From Paraphysomonas bandaiensis (taxonomy: Eukaryota > Chrysophyceae), in assembly GCA_965644295.1 (NCBI GenBank), contig CBFFRP010000079.1:1-64000 (forward strand): a stretch of 64,000 nucleotides of DNA. Direction: 5' to 3'. Below the pieces are notes generated by a model. It was not told the origin of the DNA and ran no database searches. It saw only the letters and a program-made list of their open reading frames with translations. The first letter of the stretch is position 1. Each line of letters begins with the position of its first letter. This document shows positions 40,741 to 53,952 of this stretch, piece after piece. A program made the translations under genes and the position numbers.

Positions 40741-40925
40741 CTGCTCGCTTCCTGCGTTTGCTTTGAACGATGGAGCGAAAGTGGTTGCACCTTGGTGCTT
40801 GCGGTGACGCACAAGCTGCTTTTGTAGCGAAAAATAGTAGGATATCAGAGTTAAGCACTAGTTGGTTAAATTGCAATGCTACATTAGTTCTGCCTCTTAC
40901 ACGTCTATTGCTAATAAGATATTTA
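40741..40925 (+). repeat. Dispersed repeat family A, copy 2
   Basis: CTGCTCGCTTCCTGCGTTTG leads into the shared core; the conserved frame reads ERKWLHLGACGDAQAAFVA. Matches copy 3 (62728) over its whole length and copy 1 (23497) from the core onward. Confidence 0.8.
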
Positions 40926-41946
40926 CTACAAGAGGCTACAAGGTATTTGGAAAGATGCAATTAGTTGTCAATTCAAGAGACGCTATTGAGAGATGATTTT
41001 GTATGCTCGTTCAACGATGGAGTATATTGTGCAAAATGTTTGTGTTTGCCCTTTCATAAATATGTAGTAGGTCAAAACGAAGTTCCATAGATCCATAGAT
41101 TCCGTGGCGACACCGTGGCATCAAATTACCCATGATTCTTACAGTGTTGAGTTATGCCCATTCATACAGTTCAGCCAAGTTCCCAATAAAAGATTCGCTG
41201 CGTTCTTTTCTCTCGGCTTTAGGTGATCATAGATCTATTAACTCTAATGGTACCTCCTCCGCAGGGAGAGTACTGCCTGCCATGTCAAGCACCATTATAA
41301 CTAGAGTGTTTTATTCATTAAAGTGAGGTATTTTGTTACAGATCTAATTTTGGATTAGGGTAATAATGTAAATGAACTTAACTAATTTTACAATAAATCC
41401 CAAAATAAAATTTATATGATGTAGTATTTTATATTATTGTGGTGACCACTGATTCGTATACTTGTAATACCATCGAGACCAGTTATAAGCAGTAATGACT
41501 AGGGGTGGAATGCTATACTTAGACAGCTTGACACAGAATAGTTCAACATTATGGTATAGTTCAACATGAATGGCGTATCCCCATCCTCGCTCGTAATTGA
41601 AGCTAAGATATATGATATATTAATCTTGATTATTTGTGGTTAAACTTAAACTTTGCTAAATAATCAGAGAAATTTCTTAATAGTCAATTAGTTAAAATTG
41701 TGATAGACATATCCTAATAAAACATTTCACTTTGTCTATTGTAATGCTTCATAGCATATCATTAACTTTATATCATTAACTAGACTCTCCATCAGAGCTA
41801 AGGAACAATATAGTGCCTCATCAATAATATAAATGGAGTTTTTAAGCCAATCTAACAATACGATTGCAATATCTTACTAATATAGTAGTATCATCGTTGT
41901 TCAATGAAGCACTTATGTAGATATCTTTAATTAGATGTAGTTCTAG
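40926..41946. other. Gene-free AT-rich stretch
   Basis: No supportable gene. Confidence 0.5.
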
Positions 41947-42105
41947 TCATCGTATAGGGATCATTTGTATATTTTTGTTCAAAGATGCTTCTAATATTGA
42001 GACTACAATTGTCTGTATTTTAGCCGTAGTTGTATTGCAGTAATATAGAGGATTTTTGATTCAATTTATTCCCGAAAAATAAGATACTGACTGCTGATAC
42101 GATGA
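41947..42105 (+). repeat. MITE family B, copy 2 (clearest ends)
   Basis: 159 bp. Starts TCATCGTATAGGGATCATTT and ends ACTGCTGATACGATGA, so the outer 9 bp (TCATCGTAT) are perfect inverted repeats, with weaker pairing further in. Non-coding. Together with three other copies this fits a small non-autonomous DNA transposon. Confidence 0.75.
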
Positions 42106-42265
42106 AGATCGCATGATTTACTAACTGATTGCTACTTAGCTTGTCATAACATTCTTTGAACTCTCATAAGATGATGTATGTTCTTATTACCACATTCATG
42201 ACTGTGATCAGAATTGATGAGCTCATTGACTCTGTCGCTCTGAATTTAAGTCTTAAGTCGACTGT

Positions 42266-42425
42266 ACATGTGTATAGGCATCCTTTGTATATTTTTGTTC
42301 AAATATGCTTCTAATATTGAGACAAAAATTATCTGTATTCTTGCCGTAGTTTTATTAAAGTTATATAGAGTATATTTACTTCAATTTATTTCCGAAAAAT
42401 AAGATGCTGCCTGCCCATACGATGA
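42266..42425 (+). repeat. MITE family B, copy 3
   Basis: 160 bp with the same internal words as copy 2, beginning ACATGTGTATAGGCATCC and ending GCCCATACGATGA. Only 160 bp separates it from copy 2. Confidence 0.75.
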
Positions 42426-42599
42426 ATATACAGCAGTCAAATCTGGGTTTTTAGAGTGTCAAAATCAGGGGTTTTATATTTAAGAAGAGCACATTTTACT
42501 GGTTATTATATGTTTGGTAATCAAAAAAACAGTATACAGCTAAAAACCTGGTAGTTTTTGCCTGTCTTTTTCCCACATCAATACATGCTTTCCATGTAC

Positions 42600-42830
42600 A
42601 GGTACGTAAGAACTGTACGTGAATATGTATATACAGCAGTACTGTACATAAATATGTATATAAGTACTCTGTACGTGAATATGTATATAAGTACTGTACA
42701 TGAATATGTATATAAGTACTCTGTACGTGAATATGTATATAAGTACTGTACGTGACTATGTATATAAGTACTCTGTACGTGAATATATATACAGTACTGT
42801 ACGTGAATATGTACTTCGTACTGCTGTATA
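42600..42830. repeat. Minisatellite GTACGTGAATATGTATATAA
   Basis: About seven copies of a 24-28 bp unit with small changes (GTACTCT or GTACT spacers). The open frames across it are repeat artefacts. Confidence 0.85.
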
Positions 42831-45483
42831 TGTTAATGCATACTACAGAGTAGTGCAGTCATATACACCAGTATACAGTGTATTGTAGAGGCCATTTATA
42901 CACCACTCATTTTGAAATTCAACAGTTGAGTTGGTGTATATATACATATAGACACCACTATATCACTATTAATGCATATATATGCATCATAATTGCAAAT
43001 GAGATGTCATTATATATTACGAGAATAATGTGTATGCATAGAGTGTGATATGTGTGTTGGTAGTTGATACTTTCGCACTGTTACTTGCTCGTTATTTGGA
43101 TGAGTGCCCATCATGCACCTGTTGCGGGCTCTAGCTGCGCTTCCACTTACTGGATGATGAATGGACTGTGATAGAGCTTCCACTGAATTCTTCATTCAAG
43201 GTACGCACTTACATATACACAACACTACATACATACGTATCGCTGTCCCAGCTAATCACTAGGGTAACTAATGCCTAGTCGGTTCGTTCAATGGCAGCAA
43301 CATTGACTCATTTACCAGTATTGAGGGCTTCATCACCTTCTATTCCATGCGAGCTTTACATACACTGTGCAAAATGCATATGTGTTTGCTTTTCTGGATC
43401 CTGGTGTCTGATACATATAACATAACACAAAACACATGTCATCACATTCCATTTATAATCTCACGTATACTTTTCTCTCAGGAAGTGCATTGGATGCTAC
43501 GGTATACGTTTTTCGATTGAATCGACGAGGAGATAGTTACGTGATGTGCATACAACTTACATATCAGAACACTTTAGAATATTTCTTCAATGGCAGTATA
43601 TATACCTTTGCAAATATCCTGATTTATAAGTTAATGGTATAATTAGAGTGAGATTTACAACTTTAAGTCATTCGTATCAATGCAACGATTTCATGTAGGA
43701 CTGTGGTAGATATGACGTTGATAATTATTCTTGTTACTTTGACACTACATTACTAATTACTATAGTTATAGCACCACTGCCAAGCTACATAATACGTAGT
43801 TTCGTTGTAACACTGAAACGAGATTTAATAGTGTCATGAAAATTATAAAGTAGTTATTGCTAATATTAGTTGGGTACACTAGAGACTAGAGTGTAAGCGG
43901 AAGCGTCATCAATTCTGTCATTGCGCTATCAATACTTTCCTCGGTCAATTAGCAGTTATAATTACAACAACTTCTAGTAATTTTACTGTACTATCATGAA
44001 CATAAATTACCATTTTTATCTATACATACAAATGTACGAATAATAATAGTTATTGCTGTGATGTTCTCATATTTAGCCTCTTGAATAGGGAAGTATATTC
44101 CAATGCACAATGCAATATGTTGATATCGGAAGACATAACACGGTAGCACTGATTTGCAGGTACAATTTAATATCTAACTGCAACGTTACAATTCATGAAA
44201 AACACAGTTGCAATGCACGCTACCATGGCTTACCAAGTACTTGTCTTGAGTTGTAGTCGTTAATGAATTGGATTAATCGAAACTATACAGCAGTCGACTA
44301 TACAGCTGAACAGTTCAAAGCTTGCAAATCCATATTCAAAGTTCCAAATGATCAATATGCAAAACAATGGATCTATAAATTATATCATTGTGTGATTCTT
44401 ACATTCCCTAACTTGAGGAATGCAACTGTTGCTATGTGCATACGTGTGCCGTGTATCTCTTATGTATGATTCCCATATAACTCTACTCATAGTAGAATAG
44501 TAATGTTCGTGTAAGAACTACGAGTTTATAATATGGTGTGTTATAACTATATATATATATCTCTATATATGAATATGTATGTATATCTCTGTATGCACAT
44601 ATGTGTGCATAGATATATGTATGTATATATGGGGAGCTTATCAGATTCAAACACCTCTCACCTAACTATCCACTACAACTAAACAGATGGATATTTAAGT
44701 GTCTCTTATTGTCATCACTGAGATGTGTATATGAAGAGTTCATATGAATCTATATGCACATATATATATACACTGGCAGTTGATGTGCATATAAGATACA
44801 GCAGCATGCATACACAGATACTGTATATAGGTATTATCAAAATATCCCAAAAATTCCAAAATAACAGTCAAAAATCCAGGAAATATAGAAAACATGAGGT
44901 TTTGATCTCTATAAACTACATATATTGTGTGTACACATGTCCAGTACATTAGTACAGCTGTATATGGCATATAATAGCCATACAGTTCATATGGATATCT
45001 AGGAATGAATGGATATTGTATGAAAATATACGTAAAAAACATATGTCTGGATTTTCTATACATACATATATATATGTATGTGTTTTTTGTGTGATGTATA
45101 CTCCATCGTACTTGAAATTGAACTACACAATATAAGTGAACCAGGGGTTTTATATAGAAAATGGGGGTTTTATATTGAATTTTATCTTAACTGCCATTTC
45201 CTGATACTGATATTTCGTATGAAAATATAAAAATGCCTGATATTTGAGATGGGACATAGCATGATATTTGCATAAGGGAATATATAGTGTTGCAATCACC
45301 TCAATGCAACATCTAGACATTGCAATAGGACAGTAATTGCATAACCATCCACATATCAACATCCATAAACATATTCTATCATTACTAATATACGTATTCA
45401 TTATAATATTAGTAATATAATTGAATGATATAACCCATATATCATCCACCATCTGTGGTAACCGCCTCTAGTATAATACAACT
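42831..45483. other. Long gene-poor stretch
   Basis: AT-rich, with TA/CA microsatellite pieces near 44550-44640 and 45060. ORFs at 43010-43195 (-) and 44263-44469 (+) are short, without recognisable domains or splice context. No gene supported. Confidence 0.5.
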
Positions 45484-45829
45484 ATGTCTACTAGTGAAGC
45501 GTCATTAACAACAGCTGAAAACTATACAGATTATGAGATTATTATCACTAATGTCCCTCATACTATCAATATTCGAACTATTATTGAGTTATTTGAAGAC
45601 TATGGCATTGTATTACATGCCTCTTTAGGATACTCTTTACATGATAATAAGATGCGTCTAACGGGAGATGCAAAACTGATTATTAAAACATCACAGAGTA
45701 AAGTGACAGATGCAATTAATGATCTCAATGAGACATATATTCCACATCTTAACACGACTCTTAATGTATGTTGTAATAGTTATTCTATTCTATGGATTCA
45801 TATCTCTGCAGGTTATTCTCCGACACTAA
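45484..45829 (+). CDS. Small single-RRM protein
   Basis: Two exons, 45484-45765 and 45812-45829 (intron 46 bp, GTATGT...CTGCAG), giving 99 aa. The protein is one RNA-recognition motif: the beta-1/RNP2-like strand is YEIIITNVPHTI, helix 1 is IRTIIELFEDYG, beta-3 is GDAKLIIKT, helix 2 is TDAINDLNETYI, and beta-4 is completed across the splice (LNTTLN then VILRH). RNP1 is weak. Probable RNA-binding or splicing-type factor; partner unknown. Without the splice the frame would run into a hydrophobic tail to 45996. Confidence 0.6.
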
Positions 45830-47359
45830 TTCACAGCCTGAGTATCTATTCAGTCGCACGGATGAATTGTTTTTTATTGATTTTTATTACTTTGATTTTT
45901 TTAGAGTTGTATAAATGGGTTCTACCTGATTTATATCAACTTCTAGGTACTTTATACTATTTTCTGAATTGCGTAATTCTCTCCGGAGTACTATAAAGAT
46001 AATAATGGTTGAAGAGTGACATAGACTAAGTTGTTGATGACAACTATTCGAATCTTTTCTAAGTCTGCATGCATTGTCATCCCCGTATAATATGCTGGCT
46101 GTCGTTGGAGTGTATAAACTTTAACTACTATGCTCAGACAATGATATGCTAATATACCTACAATGAAATTGAATACACTAGTAGCAACTAGTATATATGT
46201 GACCCCAGCATGTTGGTAAAATGTCTATTAGCTGGTTACATATAGTATTCACAATTTTGCACTATGATAGCAGTGGTAATATGCGCTTAGAAACCTGGAA
46301 TGCTTACAGAGTCAAAGGTTACCTTGAGAATCACACAGGAGAAATGTGCTTTACAGCTTTGTGGACAGGCAGCTATCCGAAACTGGCACAACTAGGATGA
46401 TTTAAAATAGTAAATGACGACTCACAATGCTCCATTAGTTACAATTGTGATAACCATTTCTCATCATTTATTGTCAATCTCCATATTGAAGTTGTAACTA
46501 GTTTACCAGTGATATGAGTCAATCATACATTAAACTTCTGCTAACTGAAATTCAGGTCTAGTCTCGACCTCGTATATATTACTTTGTTGCCCTCGCCTTT
46601 CAAAGTATAAGTTAAGCTTATACAAAACTCAGTTCATTGTGAAGACCATTGCTAATCGTGTATTGGCATAAAATATGTTTCTAACAACCAATAATTTACA
46701 ACAGACCTATAGGACAATATTATTCAACATATAGTCAATTCGTTGAGTTACCTATTCACACTAACTTTGGTGTAAATACCTACTCAAAGTAATAGCTCAT
46801 TCAACCTAGTCAACTCTGTTGTTAAACCCAGTCGTTCTTTTATCCATTGCATACTTTCTCACACCACACAACATATTAATAATATGCAGAGCACCAAAAC
46901 AAACATTCAAATTAATTTTTATATACATACTTATTGCAATGTAATCCAGCCTATTAGTATAACATCCCGATGGGTCCCTTGTCAGTGTAATGAATAGGAG
47001 AAGTGATCAATGAAGATGAAGACATGCCTCCACGAATCTGCAAGTGACAATAGCGCTTATATTCGTTAACGTTTTGGCGCAAACGACTTTTTATAGACAG
47101 GTTTCTGAGGTGTACCTGACAGTGGACTTTGATGGCGATGCTTCTATATTGAACACCTGGTATTTCTCATACGATCCCTAGAGAATAACACCTCTGAATC
47201 AAAATCAGATTTAGGAGGAGAGTGTCATGCTGAGGTTGGGCATTTGACATATTGTAGATTCAGGTTTTGAGAGCGACAAGCAAATCAGGTTTATATATTG
47301 TACTGATGAATATTTTAATAAAGTACTGAAAACAGTTTTACAGGTTCCTCAGTATGTTG
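45830..47359. other. Gene-free stretch with eroded sequence
   Basis: No intact gene. The right end (about 47050-47350) may be the worn 5' side of the copia fragment that follows. Confidence 0.45.
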
Positions 47360-47880
47360 TTCGTATATGCTAATAGCTATGTATGTGGACGATATTATTA
47401 GAGCATCTGTATCTGACACCGATATTCAACAATTCAAAGATCACTTATCCACAATGTTAGAAATTACGGATCTCGGACTCTTAGATTTTTACTTAGGCAT
47501 TTCCATTCACCAAGACTTCGATAAGAATAATATCACAACTCTAAGTCAGGAATAATATGTCACCAAAATACTGGACAAATTCAACATGTCTATCTGTAAA
47601 CCAATGTCTACACCAATGTTGCCCTCTTTCAATTATGATTTGCATGAATTCAATCATTTCCCAGACTCGAATCAACGATATGTTCAAAACTTCCCATACA
47701 AGGAGCTCATTGGATCCCTGATGTATCTAGCTGTATGAACTTGACCGGACATGGCCTACGGAGTCAATACTCTTGCCATATTTTTTTGACATGCCTAATC
47801 TAACTACCTGTAATGCTGCGTTACATATTCTTAGGCACCTCAAAGGCACTGCTAAGCAAGAAGATTGATATATTGTGGAT
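47360..47880 (+). pseudogene. Ty1/copia reverse transcriptase fragment
   Basis: The + frame shows the catalytic box MYVDDII (47382-47402), then LLDFYLGISIHQDF, CKPMSTPM, YKELIGSLMYLAV, a stop, PDMAYGVNTLA and finally LRHLKGTAKQ. This order matches the RT C-terminal half and connection of copia elements. In-frame stops near 47554 and 47739 and a later frameshift show it is dead. Confidence 0.85.
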
Positions 47881-48047
47881 CCCACATAATATCTATAAGT
47901 AGTGAGTTATTATTTTACTATAATTTGTATCTGAGAGGTTAAAGATAAAGAAAAAGTCGCAATTATAGTTGTTGTTAGAAGTATTTATTGCGTTACAAGT
48001 TGCCTCTGCTACATTTCACCAGGTGTTGGTATTACCTCGACTTCGGT

Positions 48048-48186
48048 CTCCAGCCTCTTCAGGTCATGGTCAGAGAGGTAAACAGAAGTGAGCTCGGATG
48101 CGGCTAGCTGCTAGCTGACTAGATGCAGCATAACCGCCTCTCGACCCCTCCGTGACGGCAGCATCACCCGAACCGTTCAGTGCTGA
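48048..48186 (-). pseudogene. Stray duplicate of a NAT10 exon segment
   Basis: 139 bp nearly identical to 49336-49466 inside the last exon of the neighbouring NAT10 gene, in the same orientation. It differs by an 8-bp insertion (a repeated GCTAGCTG-type word) and about ten substitutions. It has no exon context, so it is a dead partial duplication about 1.2 kb downstream of its source. Confidence 0.9.
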
Positions 48187-48678
48187 TTCATCGATGTAAT
48201 GGTCCTTAGACCAGGAGACTGGAAGAACACGTACCTGCATCACCTCTATCAGTCTATCAGTGCGTGGATTACCCCGGAAAGAGGTATATCTATACGGGAT
48301 ATTTATGAATATGGGATTGACATGTGAACTTATGCTAAACAGATATTAATGAGAGCAGTTGTTCACTAAATGTTACGTGAAGTGTTGAAATGTTGGAAAT
48401 ACATTGTGTGCAACAAAACAATGCTTTGACCATGTGTTGCATGCAGTAAGCTGGGTGTAAGCATGAATGGGTCATTCATGGTAGCACTGTTCCCGGCTTA
48501 GACGGGATTACAACCCCTGACGAATTCAATGGCAACATTAAGATGAAACATGACTAGCAAATGTACGACAAGTGAGTAAGGAAAATATATATTATAACTA
48601 TTAGCGGTCACTTAGGATGTTAGAGGTACATCTCCACAGTATTCTCCCTTTCCAACTATCACTACTGATATCACCAGT
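48187..48678. other. 3' flank of NAT10
   Basis: No gene or repeat recognised. Confidence 0.5.
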
Positions 48679-51600
48679 CTAAGCGCGCTCTTTCTTGCTC
48701 TTCTTTTTCTTCTTTGCGCTTTTGTCACTAGTCTTCCGTTTCCCTAACTCTGAGTCCTGGTCTTTACTAACCTCCTGAGAGGTTGAAACCGACTGCTTCT
48801 TAGGTATGGAAAGACTCTTTGGTATGGCATTACCCTGCTTCTTCATCCCTCTATGTAGAGCCCCAGTGAGCTCTTCCTCATCTGCATCTATCTCATGTCT
48901 GGCAATGTCTTTGTGCTGCATCAGGAGTTTCTTTGCCTGTTGAGCGAATTCCCGTTCATCTGTCTCCTGATCCTCTTTCAGACTCACACCCCTTTCCCCG
49001 GACACTATCATCTCTTCTCCGCGCTTTGCCATTTGAGAAACTTTGGACTTTGACGCCATCTCTGCAGACACCTCCGATTCTAGCATTTCCCTGAGAACCG
49101 ACGATAGCTTGCGAATTGTTTTGTTGAAGAATGCTAATACTTGGTTGGCTGGCAAGTTCAACTCATTCGATATTTCATCAACATCTCGATGCTGTAGCCC
49201 TACTGCAAGAAGAATGGCGACCTGCAAGTGGCTGAGACGACAAGAGGTAGGAAATCGTCCTAGGAAGAATAGTCGTGATATGATAGGAACCATGTCCATT
49301 ATCATGTGATGGTCGACCATATTCCGAGAGTACAACTCCAGTCTCTTCAGGTCATGGTCAGAGAGGTGAACAGAAGTGAGCTCGGATGCGGTTAGCTGAC
49401 TAGATGCAGCATAACCGCCTCTCGACCCCCCAGCGATGGAAGCATCACCCGAACCGTTCAGTGCTGTCAGCACTTGATCAGGGTCCACCAAAGAGATGGC
49501 CGTCGCAGTACGGAGAGATCGGAACGAATAAGAAAGAAGTGACACTATTCTCCGTCTGTAGTCCTGGACATACCCCAATAGCCAGCCGGGGGAGGGCCCT
49601 CCACCAGCTGTCAGCTCGCGCAGCATCACTGCTGAGTGCTCTCCTGTAAGTTCGTTGACACTCTGACGCAGGTAGCATATTTTGAATTCCTTCTTGGACC
49701 AGAAATTGAGAAGCTGACCAGTGAGTCCGTAGGAGACGCCCAACCAGTCCAGACGCTCGGCCCTTCTGTCTGCTAAGGGAACAAGCAGAGGAGGTAACTT
49801 TGTCTTTTGTGTTACTCTTTCACTGCGAAGATCTGTGCTATCGTCGCCGTCACTGTCATTATCCTGCTCACCCTCGCGGGAGAAGGTCCCATATTCCATC
49901 AGTCCCCCACCAAGTCGTCCTTGAAAGAATTCAATAAGTAGTTCCAGAGCCCGCGATCCATATCCCATGCCCTGTACATCTACCAAACAAATTATGACGA
50001 CAAAATCCAATTGGCTCATATCTTAATACCTGGGTGGGTAGCAACTCGAACAACACGAGCACCAGATAGAGTAGCAAATTCGGTATCATTAAATTGCTGC
50101 GACACAGTCCAGGGAATCATATCCCCAGATGCCTTATTTCCCCTGGACATTTGCGCCTGCACACTCTGCTGGGAGATACGTCCTTCAAAAGCGATCTGAA
50201 CGACGCACAGAACGTCCGGTAAGGCTGGACCTCCAGAAGCAGCTGTTTGAGTCTTCCTCGGTCCTAGTAACACAAAAAGACGATGGGCAGGGGCATCTGA
50301 CAACATCTGAAGGTCATTCGGAGTGTTCTTATAATGCGCAGATGTATAAAGAGACCAGATTCTTTGCAGAAGCCCTTCCGCCATAGAATGATAAGAAAAG
50401 AGTGCATCTCGATCAACGAGATATAGTTCGCAGTCTTTAGGGGCTGGCATTACACTCACCAGTCGGTTAGACCCAGTAGCAGAGTCCAAACAGAGTAAGC
50501 CATTTAACCACTTCTCAACAGCATCCCCCTTGCCGTATCGAATGGGGGTCTCTAGTGTAATTTCGGACAGTGTACGGGCGGCCCCTCCAACAGCCGAATA
50601 ATTCGCCGCAGCCTCTGCTGCCACTCTCCACCTGTCTTCGTGCACTTTACGTTGGCCTTTCTTTACTTTCGACCCTGCAACTGAATTCCCAGCGCTAGAG
50701 GCACTTGCTGCAATGGCTTGACTCTGCTGCTGCCTCAGCTGCTGAATAAGCTTGAGTGATAAGGAGCGCCCAGTGCCCTCGTACCCATTAACAGTAGAAG
50801 ACATGAACACCAGATACGGACCGAGGAGTTTCTGTACAACTGGAAGGGGGATAGCAGCAGCCTCATCGATCGCAACAAGCTCAGCTTGAGCAAGAGCTGC
50901 ATGTTCTGTTGGAAGAATGTATTGCACTGTCTGTCGGTGATCCCGGAACACATTCACGCGGGTAACAACGCTCCCTGCTTCTCCCCGTGACTCCTGAAGT
51001 ACCTCGAAATCCATGTGGTCTTTAAACTTAAGCGCTTTCAGACCGGAGATAAGGAACTCAAAAACAGTTTTGAGGTTCTCTGGTGAGGGTGCAGTGACGA
51101 AAACGTTCGAGTATCCATAAGCGATGGCCCCTGTGGAAAGAGATTAGGCGATAGATACAGTAGCTGACCGCAAAGTCGAACCTGCAAGGCATATCCCGAT
51201 AGCAGCACTTTTACCCCGACCACGAGCAGCAGTGAGGGAAACGGTAGCTCTGAGGGTCTTTTCTGTGATGGCATCCAGAAATGACATCACAGCATGAGCC
51301 TGGCTGATCTGTTAGACAGGATAGTAAAAAGCTCAATGGTATATACCTGGTCAATAGTCTTGGCGAGTGAGACCAAAGCAGCGATATGAGAATCACCTCC
51401 ATCCAACAAAGACGCTTTTAACTCCTCTAGCTCTTCACACACTGGAGGGCCGGAAAGATCCGTGCCATTCTCTCCGCCAGCAGCAGGAATATGGTTTACT
51501 TTAGATGCAAGAGGAAGAATATTGAGTTCATCATCTAATACAAGACAAGCCTGACACTCCGCCAAAGACAATATAAATCGTTCATTAAACCGTGGAATAA

Positions 51601-52135
51601 TCTCATGATGTGCTTCAGTCCGAAATCTAGAATGTACATCCATACTCATCGTATATAGTTGTTTTAAACTCTTCACTGTTTTCAATAATAATATAACTAA
51701 TCCACCACCTTCAACAGTTTCCACAGTTCTTGCCAATAAATTTGGTGTCAATCCTTCAAAATCTTGTAATACACACATACCAAATGTTTGACCTAATACT
51801 TTATCAGTATCTTTATAATATGTCCATCTGATAGTTGTAGATGATATAAATAAATCAAATGGATCATCTCTATCTGGATCATGTAAACCTCTGGATTGAT
51901 TTCTTTTAATTTCTTTCATACGTTTTTTACGATGTGTACTAAATCCTAATTCTTTTTTATAACACCATAATACAGATGGACGTGCTTTAACGCGACATCT
52001 TGATAAAACTTTATGAAGATTCTCTACTTGATCTTTCCCATGATCACCAACTAAAACAAATAAACTTCTATGATTCTTTTTTACCCCCCATTCAATTAAT
52101 CCTTGAACACGTTCATCAACTTTCTTCTTTACCAT
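48679..52135 (-). CDS. NAT10: RNA cytidine acetyltransferase NAT10/Kre33
   Basis: Exons (minus): 52135-51347, 51308-51182, 51130-50030, 49979-48679; introns 38, 51 and 50 bp; 1105 aa, close to the family length. It makes N4-acetylcytidine in 18S rRNA and some tRNAs in the nucleolus. Visible: the conserved N-terminus (RSLFVLVGDHGKDQV, RPSVLWCYKKELGFS); a helicase domain with Walker A ARGRGKSAA (about residue 290) and Walker B VAIDEAAAIPLP; GYEGTGRSLSLKLIQQL; the GNAT acetyl-CoA site THPDVQGMGYGSRALEL, which is restored only by the last intron (acceptor TTGGTAG); and a lysine-rich tail ending KKKKKSKKERA. The first 500-odd coding bases are very AT-rich, the rest GC-richer. Confidence 0.96.
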
Positions 52136-52833
52136 AATAGTATGATGTATATATAATCAGATTTACTTAGAATGGTATGATGTTGTTTATATATGAATTG
52201 TCTCGTATATTTTCTAATCGAATTGTTTAGTATAATAAGACACTATATAATTCACTTCACTTCAATTCTATTGGTTGAAAATTAATACTTCGAAGTTTAA
52301 GAATATTATTAGAATATAATGAAGTGAATTGAAGTATTGTATGAATGTATGGAAGAATAGAGATTGAGATGATATAGTAGTAATTCAATGACTCTTCTAT
52401 AGACCACAGAATCATATACTGTGGATTGTGGTATAGTGGGGATGCCTCACAACCAGTGGGTGTATTCATAGATAATATTATTGGCTGTGATAGTCCTCTA
52501 AAGTAGTATAGAGTGGTATACGGTGTGTATTCCCGTGACTACATATACATCATTGTTTAGGTACGTACTGCTGTATATAGTATAGTAGGTAGGTACAGTA
52601 GTGTAGTACAATAGTTGTGGTGTATGATGCATGCAACAGTACAGCAGTGTATACATATATATCCATGTACCAACACATACATACACACATACATACATAC
52701 ATACATACATATATAACTATATATACACATATCACAACTCATCATATTAATAGTCTCATTCGACTCCATCATTCATAACCATATAAAACATACTATAACA
52801 AATTATTTACAACCTTCTATATATCAATTCAAC
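52136..52833. other. Divergent intergenic region
   Basis: Lies between the NAT10 and mS38-like starts, so it should hold both promoters. Contains a short ACAT microsatellite at 52672-52711; no core motif can be fixed. Confidence 0.5.
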
Positions 52834-53175
52834 ATGCTTAGAGGTGCATATACTCTTTATTTAAGAAACCGTTCAGCTATAAGCCTCAAATCAGCCACAA
52901 GAGCCTTAACAACCTCACAATTTCAATTTAATGGATATTCTATGACAGGAAATTCATCAAATATATCAAATTTTTCATCAAATAGTTTGATGTTTCAAAT
53001 GGCGAATGCATTTTTTTTGCGTCTTCATAATCAACTCTCATATGTGTTTGATGATATGCTTGATAATATCTGGCATAGTAGCACAATGAAGAAAAGGAAC
53101 TCCAAAATGAATAAGCATAAGCTACGCAAACGCAAGAAGTTGTTGAGAAAGAATACTAAACTTTCCAGGAGTTAG
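52834..53175 (+). CDS. Mitochondrial ribosomal protein mS38 (AURKAIP1/Cox24)-like
   Basis: 113 aa. The N-terminus (MLRGAYTLYLRNRSAISLKS) is arginine-rich without acidic residues, as in a mitochondrial presequence. The C-terminus (KKRNSKMNKHKLRKRKKLLR) is the lysine/arginine KMxKHK signature of the AURKAIP1/Cox24 family, which in mitochondria is small-subunit protein mS38. The middle is divergent. Single exon, short 5' AT-rich part. Confidence 0.75.
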   Translation: MLRGAYTLYLRNRSAISLKSATRALTTSQFQFNGYSMTGNSSNISNFSSNSLMFQMANAFFLRLHNQLSYVFDDMLDNIWHSSTMKKRNSKMNKHKLRKRKKLLRKNTKLSRS

Positions 53176-53952
53176 ATTTCATATGCGGAGAATAGTAGCG
53201 GTTTAACCGTGTGTAATAATAAGTTAACACTTTGATCATGACAGTACACAAGTGCGCGTATTGCTTGTTTCTGTATACATATTTTGGAATTGGTGGTTGG
53301 CACATTGTGGCAGAGTTTTTGTTTCTGATATTCTTACAAATCGGGCTTGCGGCCAATTCATAGATGACGAGAGATTTATTTGACAACATTAACTTTAGTC
53401 AATATTACATTTACTACAACTCTATGGTAAAGACATACTGGGTACATATATGCATGTCGCGCGCGAATTGGAGTATGCGGAAGTCGTATCATGTGCCAAG
53501 AATATCTAGATTAATCTTCTATCTTTACCACGTTTACATATACGATATACGTTATGCAAACACTACCCGCGATTAAACAACCAACACATCGAAAAAAGGC
53601 TAAAATTTGAACTACCAATACGCACTTGTGATCTTATGATGGAGTTTCCTTATGAGCTAACCTTACATGATGCCGTAGTTCGAACTCAGAACATATAGCT
53701 TGTGCAACACACAACACACTACTACAGTTTGCCTGACAAATTCTTCCCTTTATTGTATTCTACATGTACTACCTTTAGAGTAAATGTAGCTACTACCCTC
53801 TACCCTCCTTGATAGCTACATTTATAATCTAGTATTAAAATGACAACAAATCGACCTAGCACTCGAGTTTTTTCATGAAATCATATAAAACAGAGGAGTA
53901 AGAGTAATACCATAACATTTTAGTATGATTAGAACTGACGTTGTTCAATGAA
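53176..53952. other. Convergent intergenic region
   Basis: Separates the 3' ends of two convergent genes. No ORF or repeat supported. Confidence 0.55.

Noticed and set aside
43010-43195. Minus-strand 61-codon ORF with basic composition
   Set aside because: No domain, no partner exons, in a gene-poor region.
44263-44469. Plus-strand 68-codon ORF
   Set aside because: No domain and chance length for this composition.
45484-45996. Unspliced 170-codon reading of the RRM gene with a hydrophobic tail
   Set aside because: A GTATGT...CTGCAG intron restores the last RRM strand and an immediate stop, which fits the domain better.
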